Source: Chitinophagaceae bacterium | Lineage (GTDB): Bacteria; Bacteroidota; Bacteroidia; Chitinophagales; Chitinophagaceae | Length of the DNA: 64,000 bases | NCBI GenBank assembly: GCA_016787065.1 | Contig: JAEUVD010000011.1 | Location: forward strand, 1-64,000 | Direction of reading: 5' to 3' | Shown here: piece by piece, positions 10,496-18,960 of the stretch | Numbering within the stretch: position 1 is the first letter of the stretch | Layout: every line of letters starts with the position of its first letter | Notes under the pieces: model-generated | Database searches by the model: none | Told to the model about the DNA's origin: nothing | The model's input: only the letters and a program-made list of their open reading frames with translations | Made by a program: the position numbers and the translations under genes

Positions 10496-11074
10496 ATGTC
10501 AAATCTATTTTCACTACGAGAAATCATTACTTGCACCTTTGCCCTTTTTGCTGTTATTGATATGCTTGGCTCAATTCCTATTCTAATTTCATTACGAAAT
10601 AAAATGGGAGGTATTAGTGCTTATCGTGCAACCCTGGTTTCAGGATTACTTATTTTGTTATTTTTTTTCGTTGGTGAAAATGTATTGAAGTTTATGGGTT
10701 TGGATATTGCTTCATTCGCTATTGCCGGATCCATAGTTCTTTTTATACTTGGTTTAGAAATGATATTAGGATTTGAATTTTTTAAAGGTGATAATAATCC
10801 TAAAGCAGGTGCTGTTGTTCCAATTGCCTTTCCTGTTATTGCAGGTAGTGGAACACTCACAACTATTATGTCGATGAAATCACTCTATGCACAAAATAGT
10901 ATTCTCATAGCTATCGTATTGAATTTAATTTTTGTATTTCTTATTCTAAAAAGTTTAGCATGGTTCGAACGTATCTTAGGTCAATCAGGTATTCTTATTA
11001 TTCGAAAATTTTTTGGTGTAATTTTAATAGCCATTGCGGTTAAAATGTTTCGAACAAATGTGTTCATTCACTAA
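10496..11074 (+). CDS. MarC family integral membrane protein
   Basis: A 192-residue inner-membrane protein with about six hydrophobic helices. Family signs are the N-terminal FALFAVIDMLGSIPILISL and the internal AIAGSIVLFILGLEMILG followed by the VPIAFPVIAGSGTLTTIM loop. MarC proteins were once linked to multiple antibiotic resistance, but their substrate is not settled. The start is taken at ATG 10496 because the -7 box lies between it and the earlier in-frame ATG. The nearest hairpin is 124 bases downstream of the stop. Confidence 0.88.
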   Translation: MSNLFSLREIITCTFALFAVIDMLGSIPILISLRNKMGGISAYRATLVSGLLILLFFFVGENVLKFMGLDIASFAIAGSIVLFILGLEMILGFEFFKGDNNPKAGAVVPIAFPVIAGSGTLTTIMSMKSLYAQNSILIAIVLNLIFVFLILKSLAWFERILGQSGILIIRKFFGVILIAIAVKMFRTNVFIH

Positions 11075-11405
11075 ATAATTCGTCAACAATATCAACACGC
11101 GTTAATAACTTTTTTGAAAAAAAATTTTTATGGAAATAAATTTTATTCTATACTTGTAGAAGTAATTACACTTACTAACCCATAAAATTCAAAAGAAAAT
11201 CGAACAACAACATTGTTCGATTTTTTTTTATCTTCTACAACCCTTTATTCATGCATGATTGCGAAGATGTAAAACATACTTCTTTACTTATTTTGATACA
11301 TTGTTGTTGCTATTTCTTTTTTGAGTAAAATTAATTTATCTACTTTTTGAGTTACAATTTGTTCCGATTCTCATTTGATTTTATACATTTAACAAAATTA
11401 ATTTT
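11075..11405 (+). other. Gene-free stretch with a terminator and a possible short transcript
   Basis: No open reading frame is convincing here. A TATACTTG sequence (near 11150, one base off TAnnTTTG) is followed within about 50 bases by the hairpin at 11198-11222, which could delimit a small RNA of roughly 70 bases. The remainder is A+T-rich leader before the yicC-like gene. Confidence 0.35.
11198..11222 (+). terminator. Rho-independent terminator
   Basis: A perfect 10-bp stem (AATCGAACAA with TTGTTCGATT) and a 5-base loop are followed by a run of T to about 11229. It ends either the marC-like transcript or a small RNA. Confidence 0.85.
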
Positions 11406-12281
11406 ATGCTTCAATCCATGACAGGATATGGTAGATCAGAATTCAATGTGAGTGATTATACCTGTGTAATAGAAATAAGATCATTGAATGGAAAACAATT
11501 TGAAGTGAATTCTAAAATTCCTCAAATACTTAAATTGTATGAGATTGAATTACGCACTATTCTTCAACAAAAATTATTACGCGGTTCTGTTGATGTTACT
11601 ATTTTTTTGAAACAACATGGTTTAGCGAAACCTATTACAGTGAATATGGAATTAGCTAAATATTACTACCATGCTATGGAGGAAATTTCGAAAGAATTAA
11701 ATCTGGAAAAGAAAGATACTCTTGCAACGTTGATGCGCATGCCTGATATTGTAAGTGCTTCCAATGAAACGGTAAGCGAAGCAGATTGGAATATTATTAA
11801 AGAACAATTAGAATTAACTTGTGATCAGTTGAATCAGCATCGTACCCAAGAAGGAGTTATGCTCACAACTCAAATTCGAAGCAATATCGATCGCATAAAG
11901 GCAACATGCTTATCGGTTGAACCCTTTGAAAAAAATCGTTTAGTACGCATCCGTGAAAAGTTAACCGTTGCCATCAACGAATTTGTTCAAAGTACAAACA
12001 CCGATAAAAACAGGTTAGAACAAGAAATTATTTACTACATCGAAAAGTTTGATATTACCGAAGAGAAAAGTAGGTTAACCCATCATTGCGATTATTTCAT
12101 TCAGTTATTAACAGAAGATGCGGAAACAAAAGGTAAAAAACTTGGATTCTTGCTACAAGAAATTGGCCGAGAAATTAATACCATGGGTAGTAAAGCGAAT
12201 GATGCCGACATTCAAAAACTCGTGGTTTCGATGAAAGATGATTTGGAACAGGCCAAAGAACAATTATTGAATGCACTTTGA
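11406..12281 (+). CDS. YicC/YloC family endoribonuclease
   Basis: A 291-residue cytoplasmic protein of the YicC family, whose E. coli member is an endoribonuclease active on small RNAs. The family start MLQSMTGYGRSEF is exact. The C-terminal DUF1732 block is intact: TEDAETKGKKLGFLLQEIGR followed by INTMGSKANDADIQ. The middle is helical, as in the family. In many bacteria yicC precedes gmk; here it is followed 12 bases later by gldH instead. A -7 box sits in that 12-base gap, so gldH probably has its own promoter. Confidence 0.93.
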   Translation: MLQSMTGYGRSEFNVSDYTCVIEIRSLNGKQFEVNSKIPQILKLYEIELRTILQQKLLRGSVDVTIFLKQHGLAKPITVNMELAKYYYHAMEEISKELNLEKKDTLATLMRMPDIVSASNETVSEADWNIIKEQLELTCDQLNQHRTQEGVMLTTQIRSNIDRIKATCLSVEPFEKNRLVRIREKLTVAINEFVQSTNTDKNRLEQEIIYYIEKFDITEEKSRLTHHCDYFIQLLTEDAETKGKKLGFLLQEIGREINTMGSKANDADIQKLVVSMKDDLEQAKEQLLNAL

Positions 12282-12289
12282 TACATTTG
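12282..12289 (+). promoter_or_regulatory. -7 promoter box of gldH
   Basis: TACATTTG, a perfect match to TAnnTTTG, begins at the yicC-like stop codon and lies four bases before the gldH ATG. Transcription would start at or within a few bases of the ATG. Confidence 0.6.
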
Positions 12290-12293
12290 CACC

Positions 12294-12773
12294 ATGCGTA
12301 AGGTTTTGTTCTTATTTTGTTTCGTTTCCATAGCCCTATCCTCTTGTATTCAGTCAGGCGTTTTTGAAAAGAACATGAGCTTCTCCCATAATAAATGGTC
12401 TAAGAAAAACAAAGCGAATTTTCAATTCCACATTAAAGATACTTCCAGTAATTATTTACTCTATCTCTACTTACGTCATACAGATGCTTATCCTTACTCG
12501 AATATCTGGTTAAATGTATATACAACCATACCGGAGGAAACCAAGCCTGTTGTTACACGTATCGAAGTTCCGCTGGCTGATGCGGAAGGCAAATGGTTTG
12601 CTCGTGGCATGAATGAAATTCGTGAACATAAGATGCCCTTAAATAAAAATGGCGTTGTTCGATTTACAAAGGCCGGAAATTATACCATCGAATTGGAACA
12701 AATCATGAGGAATGATCCGTTACCGGAGGTAATGAGTGCTGGAATAATTATAGAAAAGCAAATCAAAAACTAA
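12294..12773 (+). CDS. gldH: Gliding motility lipoprotein GldH
   Basis: GldH is a lipoprotein needed for gliding in Flavobacterium johnsoniae, associated with the Gld/T9SS apparatus. The signal peptide ends at a lipobox (LSSC, Cys17). The mature part follows GldH: W near residue 36, a [15 protein letters not shown] segment, then [18 protein letters not shown] matching the family DxxGxWxGxGxxxIxExK block. A beta-rich C-terminus follows. The 159-residue length is typical. It lies 4 bases before lptB, in a run that continues through the GH3-like gene. Confidence 0.85.
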   Translation: MRKVLFLFCFVSIALSSCIQSGVFEKNMSFSHNKWSKKNKANFQFHIKDTSSNYLLYLYLRHTDAYPYSNIWLNVYTTIPEETKPVVTRIEVPLADAEGKWFARGMNEIREHKMPLNKNGVVRFTKAGNYTIELEQIMRNDPLPEVMSAGIIIEKQIKN

Positions 12774-12777
12774 AAAC

Positions 12778-13545
12778 ATGTCGTTATCCACTATACAAAC
12801 CTCTGCTTTAGTGAAGCAATATGGTAAACGTGTTGTTGTGAAACAAGTTTCTGTTGAAGTAAAGCAAGGTGAAATTGTAGGTCTGTTAGGACCAAACGGC
12901 GCTGGTAAAACCACAACCTTTTATATGGTAGTTGGTTTAATTAAGCCCGATGAGGGCGATGTATTTCTCGATAATCAACCAATAACCGCCTACCCTATGT
13001 ATAAAAGAGCCCAATTGGGTATTGGCTATCTTCCGCAAGAAGCGTCTGTATTTAGGAAACTAAGTGTGGAGGATAATATTAGTGCCGTATTAGAAACAAC
13101 CAAACTTTCTAAAACTGAACAAAAAGACAAATTAGAATCGCTCTTAACCGAATTCCGTTTAACCCATGTGCGAAAAAGCATGGGCGATGTATTGAGCGGA
13201 GGAGAACGCCGAAGAACCGAAATTGCACGTGCGCTAGCCGTAAATCCGAAATTTGTGTTACTCGATGAACCTTTTGCCGGTATCGACCCGATCGCAGTGG
13301 AAGATATTCAGGTTATTGTAGAGCAATTGAAATATAAAAATATCGGCATCCTAATTACCGATCATAATGTTCAAGAAACGCTAAGTATTACCGATAGAGC
13401 CTATTTACTTTACGACGGTCATATTTTAAAATCAGGTACAGCGGAAGAACTAGCCGAAGACCCTCAAGTAAGGAAATTGTATTTGGGTCAAAATTTTGAA
13501 CTGCGAAAGAGACAAACTACTTTTACAGGCAATGAAAATTCTTAA
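12778..13545 (+). CDS. lptB: LPS export ABC transporter ATP-binding protein
   Basis: LptB is the cytoplasmic ATPase of the LptBFG complex that extracts LPS from the inner membrane. The 255-residue protein has Walker [11 protein letters not shown] (about residue 38), Q-loop [12 protein letters not shown], signature LSGGERRR, Walker [14 protein letters not shown] and H-loop ITDHNV. The set [18 protein letters not shown] separates LptB from other ABC ATPases. The C-terminus [11 protein letters not shown] is also characteristic. The end overlaps the next gene by 14 bases. Confidence 0.95.
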   Translation: MSLSTIQTSALVKQYGKRVVVKQVSVEVKQGEIVGLLGPNGAGKTTTFYMVVGLIKPDEGDVFLDNQPITAYPMYKRAQLGIGYLPQEASVFRKLSVEDNISAVLETTKLSKTEQKDKLESLLTEFRLTHVRKSMGDVLSGGERRRTEIARALAVNPKFVLLDEPFAGIDPIAVEDIQVIVEQLKYKNIGILITDHNVQETLSITDRAYLLYDGHILKSGTAEELAEDPQVRKLYLGQNFELRKRQTTFTGNENS

Positions 13546-15058
13546 CCCTGCCCTGAAGAGTTTCATCAAGTTACGTTGGAGTGGAATTGATAATTTTTTA
13601 TTGAATCCGCTGAACTCTCAGGCCATGGTCTTTAATTCGTTGGTGCATAACGGACAGTTTACTGAATTCGGAAAGAAGTACGATTTTCAGGGCATTAACA
13701 GTATTAAAGATTATAAAAAGGCTGTTCCTATTCATCATTATGATGATATTAAGCCCTATATCATGAAGATGATGGATGGTGCTCAACAGGTTTTGTGGAA
13801 TTCAAACATCAACTGGTTTGCAAAATCAAGCGGAACCACTTCCGATAAAAGTAAATTTATTCCGGTAAGTAATGAGTCGTTGGAAGAAGGTCATTTTAAA
13901 TCGGCCAAAGATGTACTAGCCCTATACTATCATAACTTTCCTCAATCCGGAATCTTATCCGGTAAATGCTTAACGCTCGGCGGAAGTCATCAGGTAAATC
14001 AACTCAGCGGCGATTCTTATTATGGTGATCTTTCTGCAGTGATGATTCAAAACCTCTCCTACTTTACGCATATCATTCGTACCCCGGATATTAGCATCGC
14101 CCTCATGGATGAATGGGAAGAGAAGATAAATAAAATGGCTGAAAGTACCATTCAGGAGGATGTTACCATGATAGCCGGCGTTCCAACCTGGACGATTGTT
14201 TTAATAAAAAAGATATTTGAGCTTACAGGTAAAACCAATTTACATGAGGTTTGGCCTAATCTCGAATTATATATGCATGGCGGTGTAAATTTTGCGCCCT
14301 ATGCACAACAATTCAAGAAACTCATTCCGTCTGCTAAAATGCAGTACCTGGAAACATACAACGCCTCTGAAGGTTTTTTTGCAGCGCAGGATATTATAGG
14401 AAGAGAAGGCTTACTGTTATTTCTAAATCATGGAATATTTTTTGAATTTATGCCATTAGAAGAACAGCATAAAGAACATCCGCAAACCCTCGGTTTAGAA
14501 GAAGTAGAAACCGGTAAGCATTATGCATTGGTTATTTCTACCAACTCCGGATTATGGCGTTATGTGGTAGGCGATACCGTTCAGTTTGAAAGCACCTACC
14601 CTTTCCGTGTAAAAGTTTCCGGTCGTTTAAAACATTACATTAATGCCTTCGGTGAAGAAGTAATTGTAGACAATGCTGATTTTGCCATTAGCGAAGCTTG
14701 TTACGCTACCCATGCCAATGTTCAGGATTATACAGCTGCACCAGTCTATTTCTCAGATCAGGGAAATGGCGCGCATGAATGGGCCATTGAATTTGAAACG
14801 GAACCCGATAATTATGCGCTTTTTGAAGAAGTTTTAGATAGAAAACTGATGGAAATAAATTCAGATTATGAAGCCAAACGCCATAAAGATATTGCATTAT
14901 CAAAACCTAAAATTAATTTTCTCCCCAAAGGAAGTTTTCATGAGTGGCTCAAACAACAAGGTAAGTTGGGCGGACAACATAAGGTGCCACGCTTAAGTAA
15001 TGATCGTACGATTTTAGAATCGGTATTGGCACATCGTATGGTAAATACCGGGGTTTAA
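13532..15058 (+). CDS. GH3-like adenylate-forming family protein
   Basis: A 508-residue cytoplasmic protein of the GH3 family, named for plant auxin-amido synthetases, which join acyl-adenylates to amino acids. Bacterial members are common in Bacteroidota but their substrates are unknown. The ATP-binding block is visible: [19 protein letters not shown] near residue 90. Further on come [16 protein letters not shown] and the hinge segment [15 protein letters not shown] choose ATG 13532 ([15 protein letters not shown]); an upstream in-frame ATG would lie deep inside lptB. It is followed 12 bases later by the adenosyltransferase gene. Confidence 0.88.
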   Translation: MKILNPALKSFIKLRWSGIDNFLLNPLNSQAMVFNSLVHNGQFTEFGKKYDFQGINSIKDYKKAVPIHHYDDIKPYIMKMMDGAQQVLWNSNINWFAKSSGTTSDKSKFIPVSNESLEEGHFKSAKDVLALYYHNFPQSGILSGKCLTLGGSHQVNQLSGDSYYGDLSAVMIQNLSYFTHIIRTPDISIALMDEWEEKINKMAESTIQEDVTMIAGVPTWTIVLIKKIFELTGKTNLHEVWPNLELYMHGGVNFAPYAQQFKKLIPSAKMQYLETYNASEGFFAAQDIIGREGLLLFLNHGIFFEFMPLEEQHKEHPQTLGLEEVETGKHYALVISTNSGLWRYVVGDTVQFESTYPFRVKVSGRLKHYINAFGEEVIVDNADFAISEACYATHANVQDYTAAPVYFSDQGNGAHEWAIEFETEPDNYALFEEVLDRKLMEINSDYEAKRHKDIALSKPKINFLPKGSFHEWLKQQGKLGGQHKVPRLSNDRTILESVLAHRMVNTGV

Positions 15059-15070
15059 TAAAGAAAAACT

Positions 15071-15628
15071 ATGTCGTTTAAAATTTATACCAAAACCGGA
15101 GATGCCGGACAAACTTCACTCATCGGTGGAACACGTGTTCCTAAAAATCATATTCGAATTGAGGCTTATGGTACGGTAGATGAATTGAATTCATGGCTGG
15201 GTGTTATAAGTGATGCTATAAAAACGTTGGATAAATATGATGAGTTAAAGTATATCCAAGACAAATTATTTGTTCTAGGGTCTGAACTCGCTTGTGATCC
15301 AGGGAAGGAAGTAAAAATGAATTTACCTGAATTAAAGATAGAAGATATTGCTCGCTTAGAATCATCAATTGATCACATGGAATCTACCCTGCCCATGTTA
15401 AAGAACTTTGTTTTACCGGGTGGACATCCTATTGCATCGCAACTACATATAGCCCGTTGTGTTTGCCGAAGAGCAGAACGAATTTGTGTTGGCCTGCAAG
15501 AAATGAATGAACCTATAGACACGTTATTACTTCAATACCTAAATCGTCTTTCCGATTATTTATTTGTTTTGTCGCGCTATGTATTGCACCAACTTCATGG
15601 AGAAGAACGCATTTGGAAAGGTGTATAG
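15071..15628 (+). CDS. Cob(I)alamin adenosyltransferase, PduO type
   Basis: The enzyme transfers the adenosyl group of ATP to cob(I)alamin to make adenosylcobalamin. The 185-residue length fits the PduO/MMAB family. The N-terminal ATP-binding motif KIYTKTGDAGQTSLIGG is intact. The conserved helix signatures EAYGTVDELNSWLG, FVLPGG and ARCVCRRAER are also present. No cobalamin synthesis genes or riboswitch are visible nearby, so it may serve a B12-dependent enzyme elsewhere. Confidence 0.95.
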   Translation: MSFKIYTKTGDAGQTSLIGGTRVPKNHIRIEAYGTVDELNSWLGVISDAIKTLDKYDELKYIQDKLFVLGSELACDPGKEVKMNLPELKIEDIARLESSIDHMESTLPMLKNFVLPGGHPIASQLHIARCVCRRAERICVGLQEMNEPIDTLLLQYLNRLSDYLFVLSRYVLHQLHGEERIWKGV

Positions 15629-15695
15629 CGTTCTTTCGTCTCAAAATTAGATAATCGAATCATGTAGTTATATTTCTTCGTTATTAAGAATCGGT

Positions 15696-15938
15696 GTGGA
15701 CCGAAGTCTAAGAAAGATAAACAAAAACAAAAAGAGAAAGAAAACAGCCTTGCTTCTATTGGCCTTTCTCCTTCTCTTTTACCTTCTCGTTCTAACTTGG
15801 AAAGAAAACAGCCTTGCTTCTATTGGCCTTTCTCCTTCTCTTTTACTTTCTCTTTCTACCTTGGCTGGTTTAAAGCAACAAGTTTCAAACTATTTTATTG
15901 AAGAATTGAAACGTATATATCATCTTCTGCATGACTAA
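15696..15938 (+). pseudogene. Frame-disrupted small ORF with duplicated core
   Basis: An 80-codon frame opening with GTG. Its first half (LLLLAFLLLFYLLVL) is a spurious hydrophobic reading of the repeat. Its second half carries the peptide KENSLASIGLSPSLLLS, which the other frame also gives in the first copy. I infer that a 64-bp duplication shifted the frame of a once-shorter gene. The product is not recognised and may not be made. Confidence 0.4.
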
Positions 15939-16077
15939 GTTTAAGAAAGATAAACACCAACAAAAAGAGAAAGAAAACAGCCTTGCTAATATTGGCCTTT
16001 CTCTTTTACGTTCTCTTTCTAATTGGGTGGGCTTAAGGCGACAAATTTCAAACCATAAAATTCGTTGTAATTTCTAA
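15931..16077 (+). CDS. Small ORF, third copy of the repeat
   Basis: A 48-codon frame starting at ATG 15931, overlapping the end of the previous frame. It starts MTKFKKDKHQQKEKENS, a basic and polar leader. A short amphipathic stretch follows (LANIGLSLLRSLSNWVGL) with a basic tail. It keeps the same reading as the ancestral repeat unit. The coding strand also contains an 11-bp inverted repeat (15963-15973 with 15997-16007), so the DNA may matter as much as the peptide. No family is recognised. Confidence 0.35.
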   Translation: MTKFKKDKHQQKEKENSLANIGLSLLRSLSNWVGLRRQISNHKIRCNF

Positions 16078-16110
16078 GATTAATTTATCTTCACCATAAT
16101 ACTTTATACT

Positions 16111-17124
16111 ATGACACAAAAAGAACAACAATTCAGAAGCACTATTGTTTCTACTGCTCAAAACCCCGATTATGATTGCGTTTTATTGTTTAGCGGAGGT
16201 AAAGACAGTTCGTATTTATTATACTATCTATCAGAGATTTTGAATTTACGTGTATTAACTTTCACATTGATACATGATTTTTTACCTGAACAAACTATTC
16301 GAAATATTGAGGAATTTTCATCCCGCTTTGCAAAAAAGCATGTCAATATTCAAAACAAAACACTGAGCACGGCAGGAAAACACTTTCTTGAAACGTGGAT
16401 TAACAAACCGGATGAAGGTAGTTTAATAACACTTTGTACGGGTTGCAGAATGGGTTTGGTAAAACCTGTAATTGAAACAGCTCATGCGGAAAATATGAAA
16501 GTAGTTATTGCCGCACATACGCCATTTGAAGAATCTGATTATAAAGTGAGTTTAGTAAATTACCCTAAGGGAAAGAAAGGCTTTATTTATTTTGCTATGG
16601 GGTACATGCGCTTGTTAATTCGAAATCCAAGCTTATTAAAAAATATTAAGGTATTCTTGAGTCAATTAGAAGAGTTTCATTACTATAAGAATAAGGATAG
16701 TATTTTTAAAAATGCAGGGATTGATTATTACAAACCGTTTTACTCTGTAATTGATTTTGATGAGCATAAAATAGTTAAAAAGTTAAAAGAACTGAATTGG
16801 GAAAAACCGAAATCAACAACAAATAGCTCGGTATGGCGCAGCGATTGCAATATGTATGCGGTACGGCATTATTTTTATAATCAAGTAGCAGGTTACAATG
16901 AAAGCAAGGTGTATTACGGTAATCTTTTAAAAGAAAATAAAATTAGTTACGAGTACTTTGAAGAGCATAGCCAACAAAATTATGAAAAGGAAGAAATCAT
17001 GGATTTACTTACCAGTTTAGAATTATCAGAATCATCCATAAATAAATACCGCGATTTTTTAGGGAAATACGGCAATAGTGATAATCCTTTTCCTTCATGC
17101 TCTAGTTGCCAACGTATTCCATAA
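16111..17124 (+). CDS. PP-loop ATPase linked to a SufE/SufS pair
   Basis: A 337-residue cytoplasmic protein of the adenine-nucleotide alpha-hydrolase fold. The PP-loop is SGGKDSS at residues 28-34. Such enzymes adenylate a substrate and then replace AMP with sulfur or nitrogen (TtcA, MnmA, ThiI, QueC and others). Two CxxC pairs are visible, CTGC at 109-112 and CSSC at 330-333 near the C-terminus, with another Cys at 246. These could bind zinc or an iron-sulfur cluster, or relay sulfur. I cannot assign it to a named family. The next two genes are a SufE-like acceptor (6 bases away) and a SufS-like desulfurase, so I infer a thiolation role. Upstream is the degenerate repeat region. Confidence 0.75.
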   Translation: MTQKEQQFRSTIVSTAQNPDYDCVLLFSGGKDSSYLLYYLSEILNLRVLTFTLIHDFLPEQTIRNIEEFSSRFAKKHVNIQNKTLSTAGKHFLETWINKPDEGSLITLCTGCRMGLVKPVIETAHAENMKVVIAAHTPFEESDYKVSLVNYPKGKKGFIYFAMGYMRLLIRNPSLLKNIKVFLSQLEEFHYYKNKDSIFKNAGIDYYKPFYSVIDFDEHKIVKKLKELNWEKPKSTTNSSVWRSDCNMYAVRHYFYNQVAGYNESKVYYGNLLKENKISYEYFEEHSQQNYEKEEIMDLLTSLELSESSINKYRDFLGKYGNSDNPFPSCSSCQRIP

Positions 17125-17130
17125 ATTACT

Positions 17131-17547
17131 TTGACTATGACCATATCTGAAAAACAAGATCTTTTTGTTAAAAACATTTTGGCTATAACATCTTGGGAAG
17201 AAAAATTTGAATTTATTATGGACAAAGCCGATTCTGTAACAGACTGTCCTGATGATTATCGTAGCGCTGAATATCTTGTAAAGGAATGTCAGTCAAAATT
17301 ATGGATGGCATCCGTTTGGAAGGATCATAAACTTCAACTTCATTTCCATAGTGCAACGCTAATAGTAAGAGGTTTATTAGGGGTTTTTTATGAAATTTAT
17401 AATAACCATACAGCAACCGAAATAATCAATACCGATTTTCAGTTTATCGAACAAAGTGAGTTGAGCAGACTTTTTTCTAATCGTTCAATTGGTATTTCGG
17501 CGGTATTGAATAGAATTTATATTGAAGCGAAAAAGGAACAGCACTAA
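17131..17547 (+). CDS. SufE-like sulfur acceptor
   Basis: SufE takes the persulfide from SufS and hands it on. The 138-residue protein has the SufE pattern. The acceptor cysteine is Cys53 in YLVKECQSKLW (family LVxGCQSxVW), then LHFHSATLIVRGLLGVFYEIY, and a terminal RSIGISAVLNRI helix. The usual Gly before Cys is Glu here. A second possible start is Met3. It sits between the PP-loop ATPase and the desulfurase gene and not beside sufBCD, so its partner may be the PP-loop enzyme and not the iron-sulfur scaffold. Confidence 0.85.
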   Translation: MTMTISEKQDLFVKNILAITSWEEKFEFIMDKADSVTDCPDDYRSAEYLVKECQSKLWMASVWKDHKLQLHFHSATLIVRGLLGVFYEIYNNHTATEIINTDFQFIEQSELSRLFSNRSIGISAVLNRIYIEAKKEQH

Positions 17548-17574
17548 TTTTCCGTTTATTTTGAACTAATTACT

Positions 17575-18813
17575 ATGAACCATTTTCGAGAACAATTTCC
17601 AATTTTCAATACTATTTCTGATCCTTTCGTTTATTTTGATAATGCATCTACAACGCAAACGCCAATAACTGTAATTGATGCGATGAGCAGATATTATACG
17701 CATGATCGCAGCAATGTGCATCGTGCATTATATCCTTTATCCTTAAATATCTCTGACCGATTTGAGCATGCCCGTTCTAAGGTTCAACAATTTATTGGTG
17801 CGAGGTGCCCTCAAGAAATAGTTTTTACAAAAGGAACCACAGAATCAATAAATTTAGTAGCAGCTAGTCTAAGTGAAAACTATTTTCAAGAAAATGATGA
17901 AATTATTGTGAGCCTTCTTGAACATCATTCTAATATTGTTCCTTGGCAGGTTATTGCAAAAAGGAACAAGCTAAATCTTCGATATTTGACGGTATCTGAA
18001 ACAGGTGATCTAAGTATGGAAGAATTGGAAAAATTAATCAGTCCTAGAACTAAGTTAGTCGCAGTTACACATGTTTCCAATTCTCTAGGCTCGGTCAATC
18101 CAATTCACGAGATTATTCAAATGGTTAAAAAAAGAAACTGTTTGGTTCTTATAGATGCAGCCCAGAGCATAGCTCATATACCTATTCAGGTGAAAGAACT
18201 GAACTGCGATTTTTTAGTTTTTTCAGGTCATAAAATGTATGGACCTACCGGCATTGGCGTTTTATATGGAAAGGAAGAAATTCTAAGGGAAATGCACCCC
18301 TATCAAACAGGTGGAAATCAGATAAGGTCGGTTGACGTTCAACAAACTATTTTTGCGGATTTACCAAGTCGATTTGAAGCAGGAACACCAAATATTGCTG
18401 GAGTATTAGGTTTGGAGGCTGCTGTCAATTTTATAACATCGTATGATCCTGCTGAAATCATTCAGTACGAATATGAATTAACGAATATGTTAGAATCCCG
18501 TTTATCGGAAATTCCGTTTGTGAACATAATTGGTAAGCCCAAACATCGCTCTTCTATACTATCGTTCACCGTGGAAAATTGTCATCCGACGGACGTTGCA
18601 TTATTACTAGGCGAAAAAGGTATTTGCTTACGCAGCGGTTATCATTGTAATGAACCACTTATGAATGTGCTATCTTCAGAAGGTATTATTAGGGTGTCGT
18701 TGGCACCATATAACAACGCAGATGAAATACGATACTTCTGTGAAAAACTTATTTGGGCCCGAAATCTTCTACATCGAAATAAGAATGATATCCCAAGCAA
18801 GTCTAAAATCTAA
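17575..18813 (+). CDS. SufS-like group II cysteine desulfurase
   Basis: A 412-residue PLP enzyme that takes sulfur from cysteine as a persulfide, leaving alanine. The N-terminus YFDNASTTQTP is standard. PLP is expected on Lys220 in FSGHKMYGPTG. The active-site cysteine is Cys358 in LRSGYHCNEPLM, with the group II (SufS/CsdA) spacing. SNVHRALYPLS matches the group II SNVHRGxHxLS region with changes. The gene ends the cassette with a 27-base gap to the SufE-like gene. No sufB, sufC or sufD is in the window, so this may be a second, dedicated desulfurase. Confidence 0.9.
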   Translation: MNHFREQFPIFNTISDPFVYFDNASTTQTPITVIDAMSRYYTHDRSNVHRALYPLSLNISDRFEHARSKVQQFIGARCPQEIVFTKGTTESINLVAASLSENYFQENDEIIVSLLEHHSNIVPWQVIAKRNKLNLRYLTVSETGDLSMEELEKLISPRTKLVAVTHVSNSLGSVNPIHEIIQMVKKRNCLVLIDAAQSIAHIPIQVKELNCDFLVFSGHKMYGPTGIGVLYGKEEILREMHPYQTGGNQIRSVDVQQTIFADLPSRFEAGTPNIAGVLGLEAAVNFITSYDPAEIIQYEYELTNMLESRLSEIPFVNIIGKPKHRSSILSFTVENCHPTDVALLLGEKGICLRSGYHCNEPLMNVLSSEGIIRVSLAPYNNADEIRYFCEKLIWARNLLHRNKNDIPSKSKI

Positions 18814-18960
18814 TCGCCAAAAATTGCGACAGCAGTTCTGCACCGCAGAAGTTCTACGCACATATAAATGGCGCGAATTCATTTGCCTGTGCCTTCTCGT
18901 GCGTACCTCATTTGAATAAACATTCCTACTTCATTCTTTACGTCCTAAAAGTACTACTTA

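Larger units (their letters stand above)
15629..16110 (+). other. Degenerate region with three copies of a small-ORF repeat
   Basis: The stretch holds a 64-bp tandem duplication (15736-15799 and about 15800-15864) plus a third, diverged copy from about 15939 to 16060. Each copy encodes the same peptide core, KENSLAxIGLS followed by a GL(K/R)xQ(V/I)SN element, but in different frames, because 64 is not a multiple of three. No RNA or mobile element was recognised. Confidence 0.6.

Noticed and set aside
13496..13531. Upstream start of the GH3-like gene
   Set aside because: It lies inside lptB and adds residues unlike the family; ATG 13532 gives [10 protein letters not shown].
15071..15628. Cobalamin riboswitch before the adenosyltransferase gene
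   Set aside because: The gap to the upstream gene is only 12 bases, with no room for the element.
17131..18813. Part of a suf iron-sulfur assembly operon
   Set aside because: No sufB, sufC or sufD is present; the first gene is a PP-loop ATPase.
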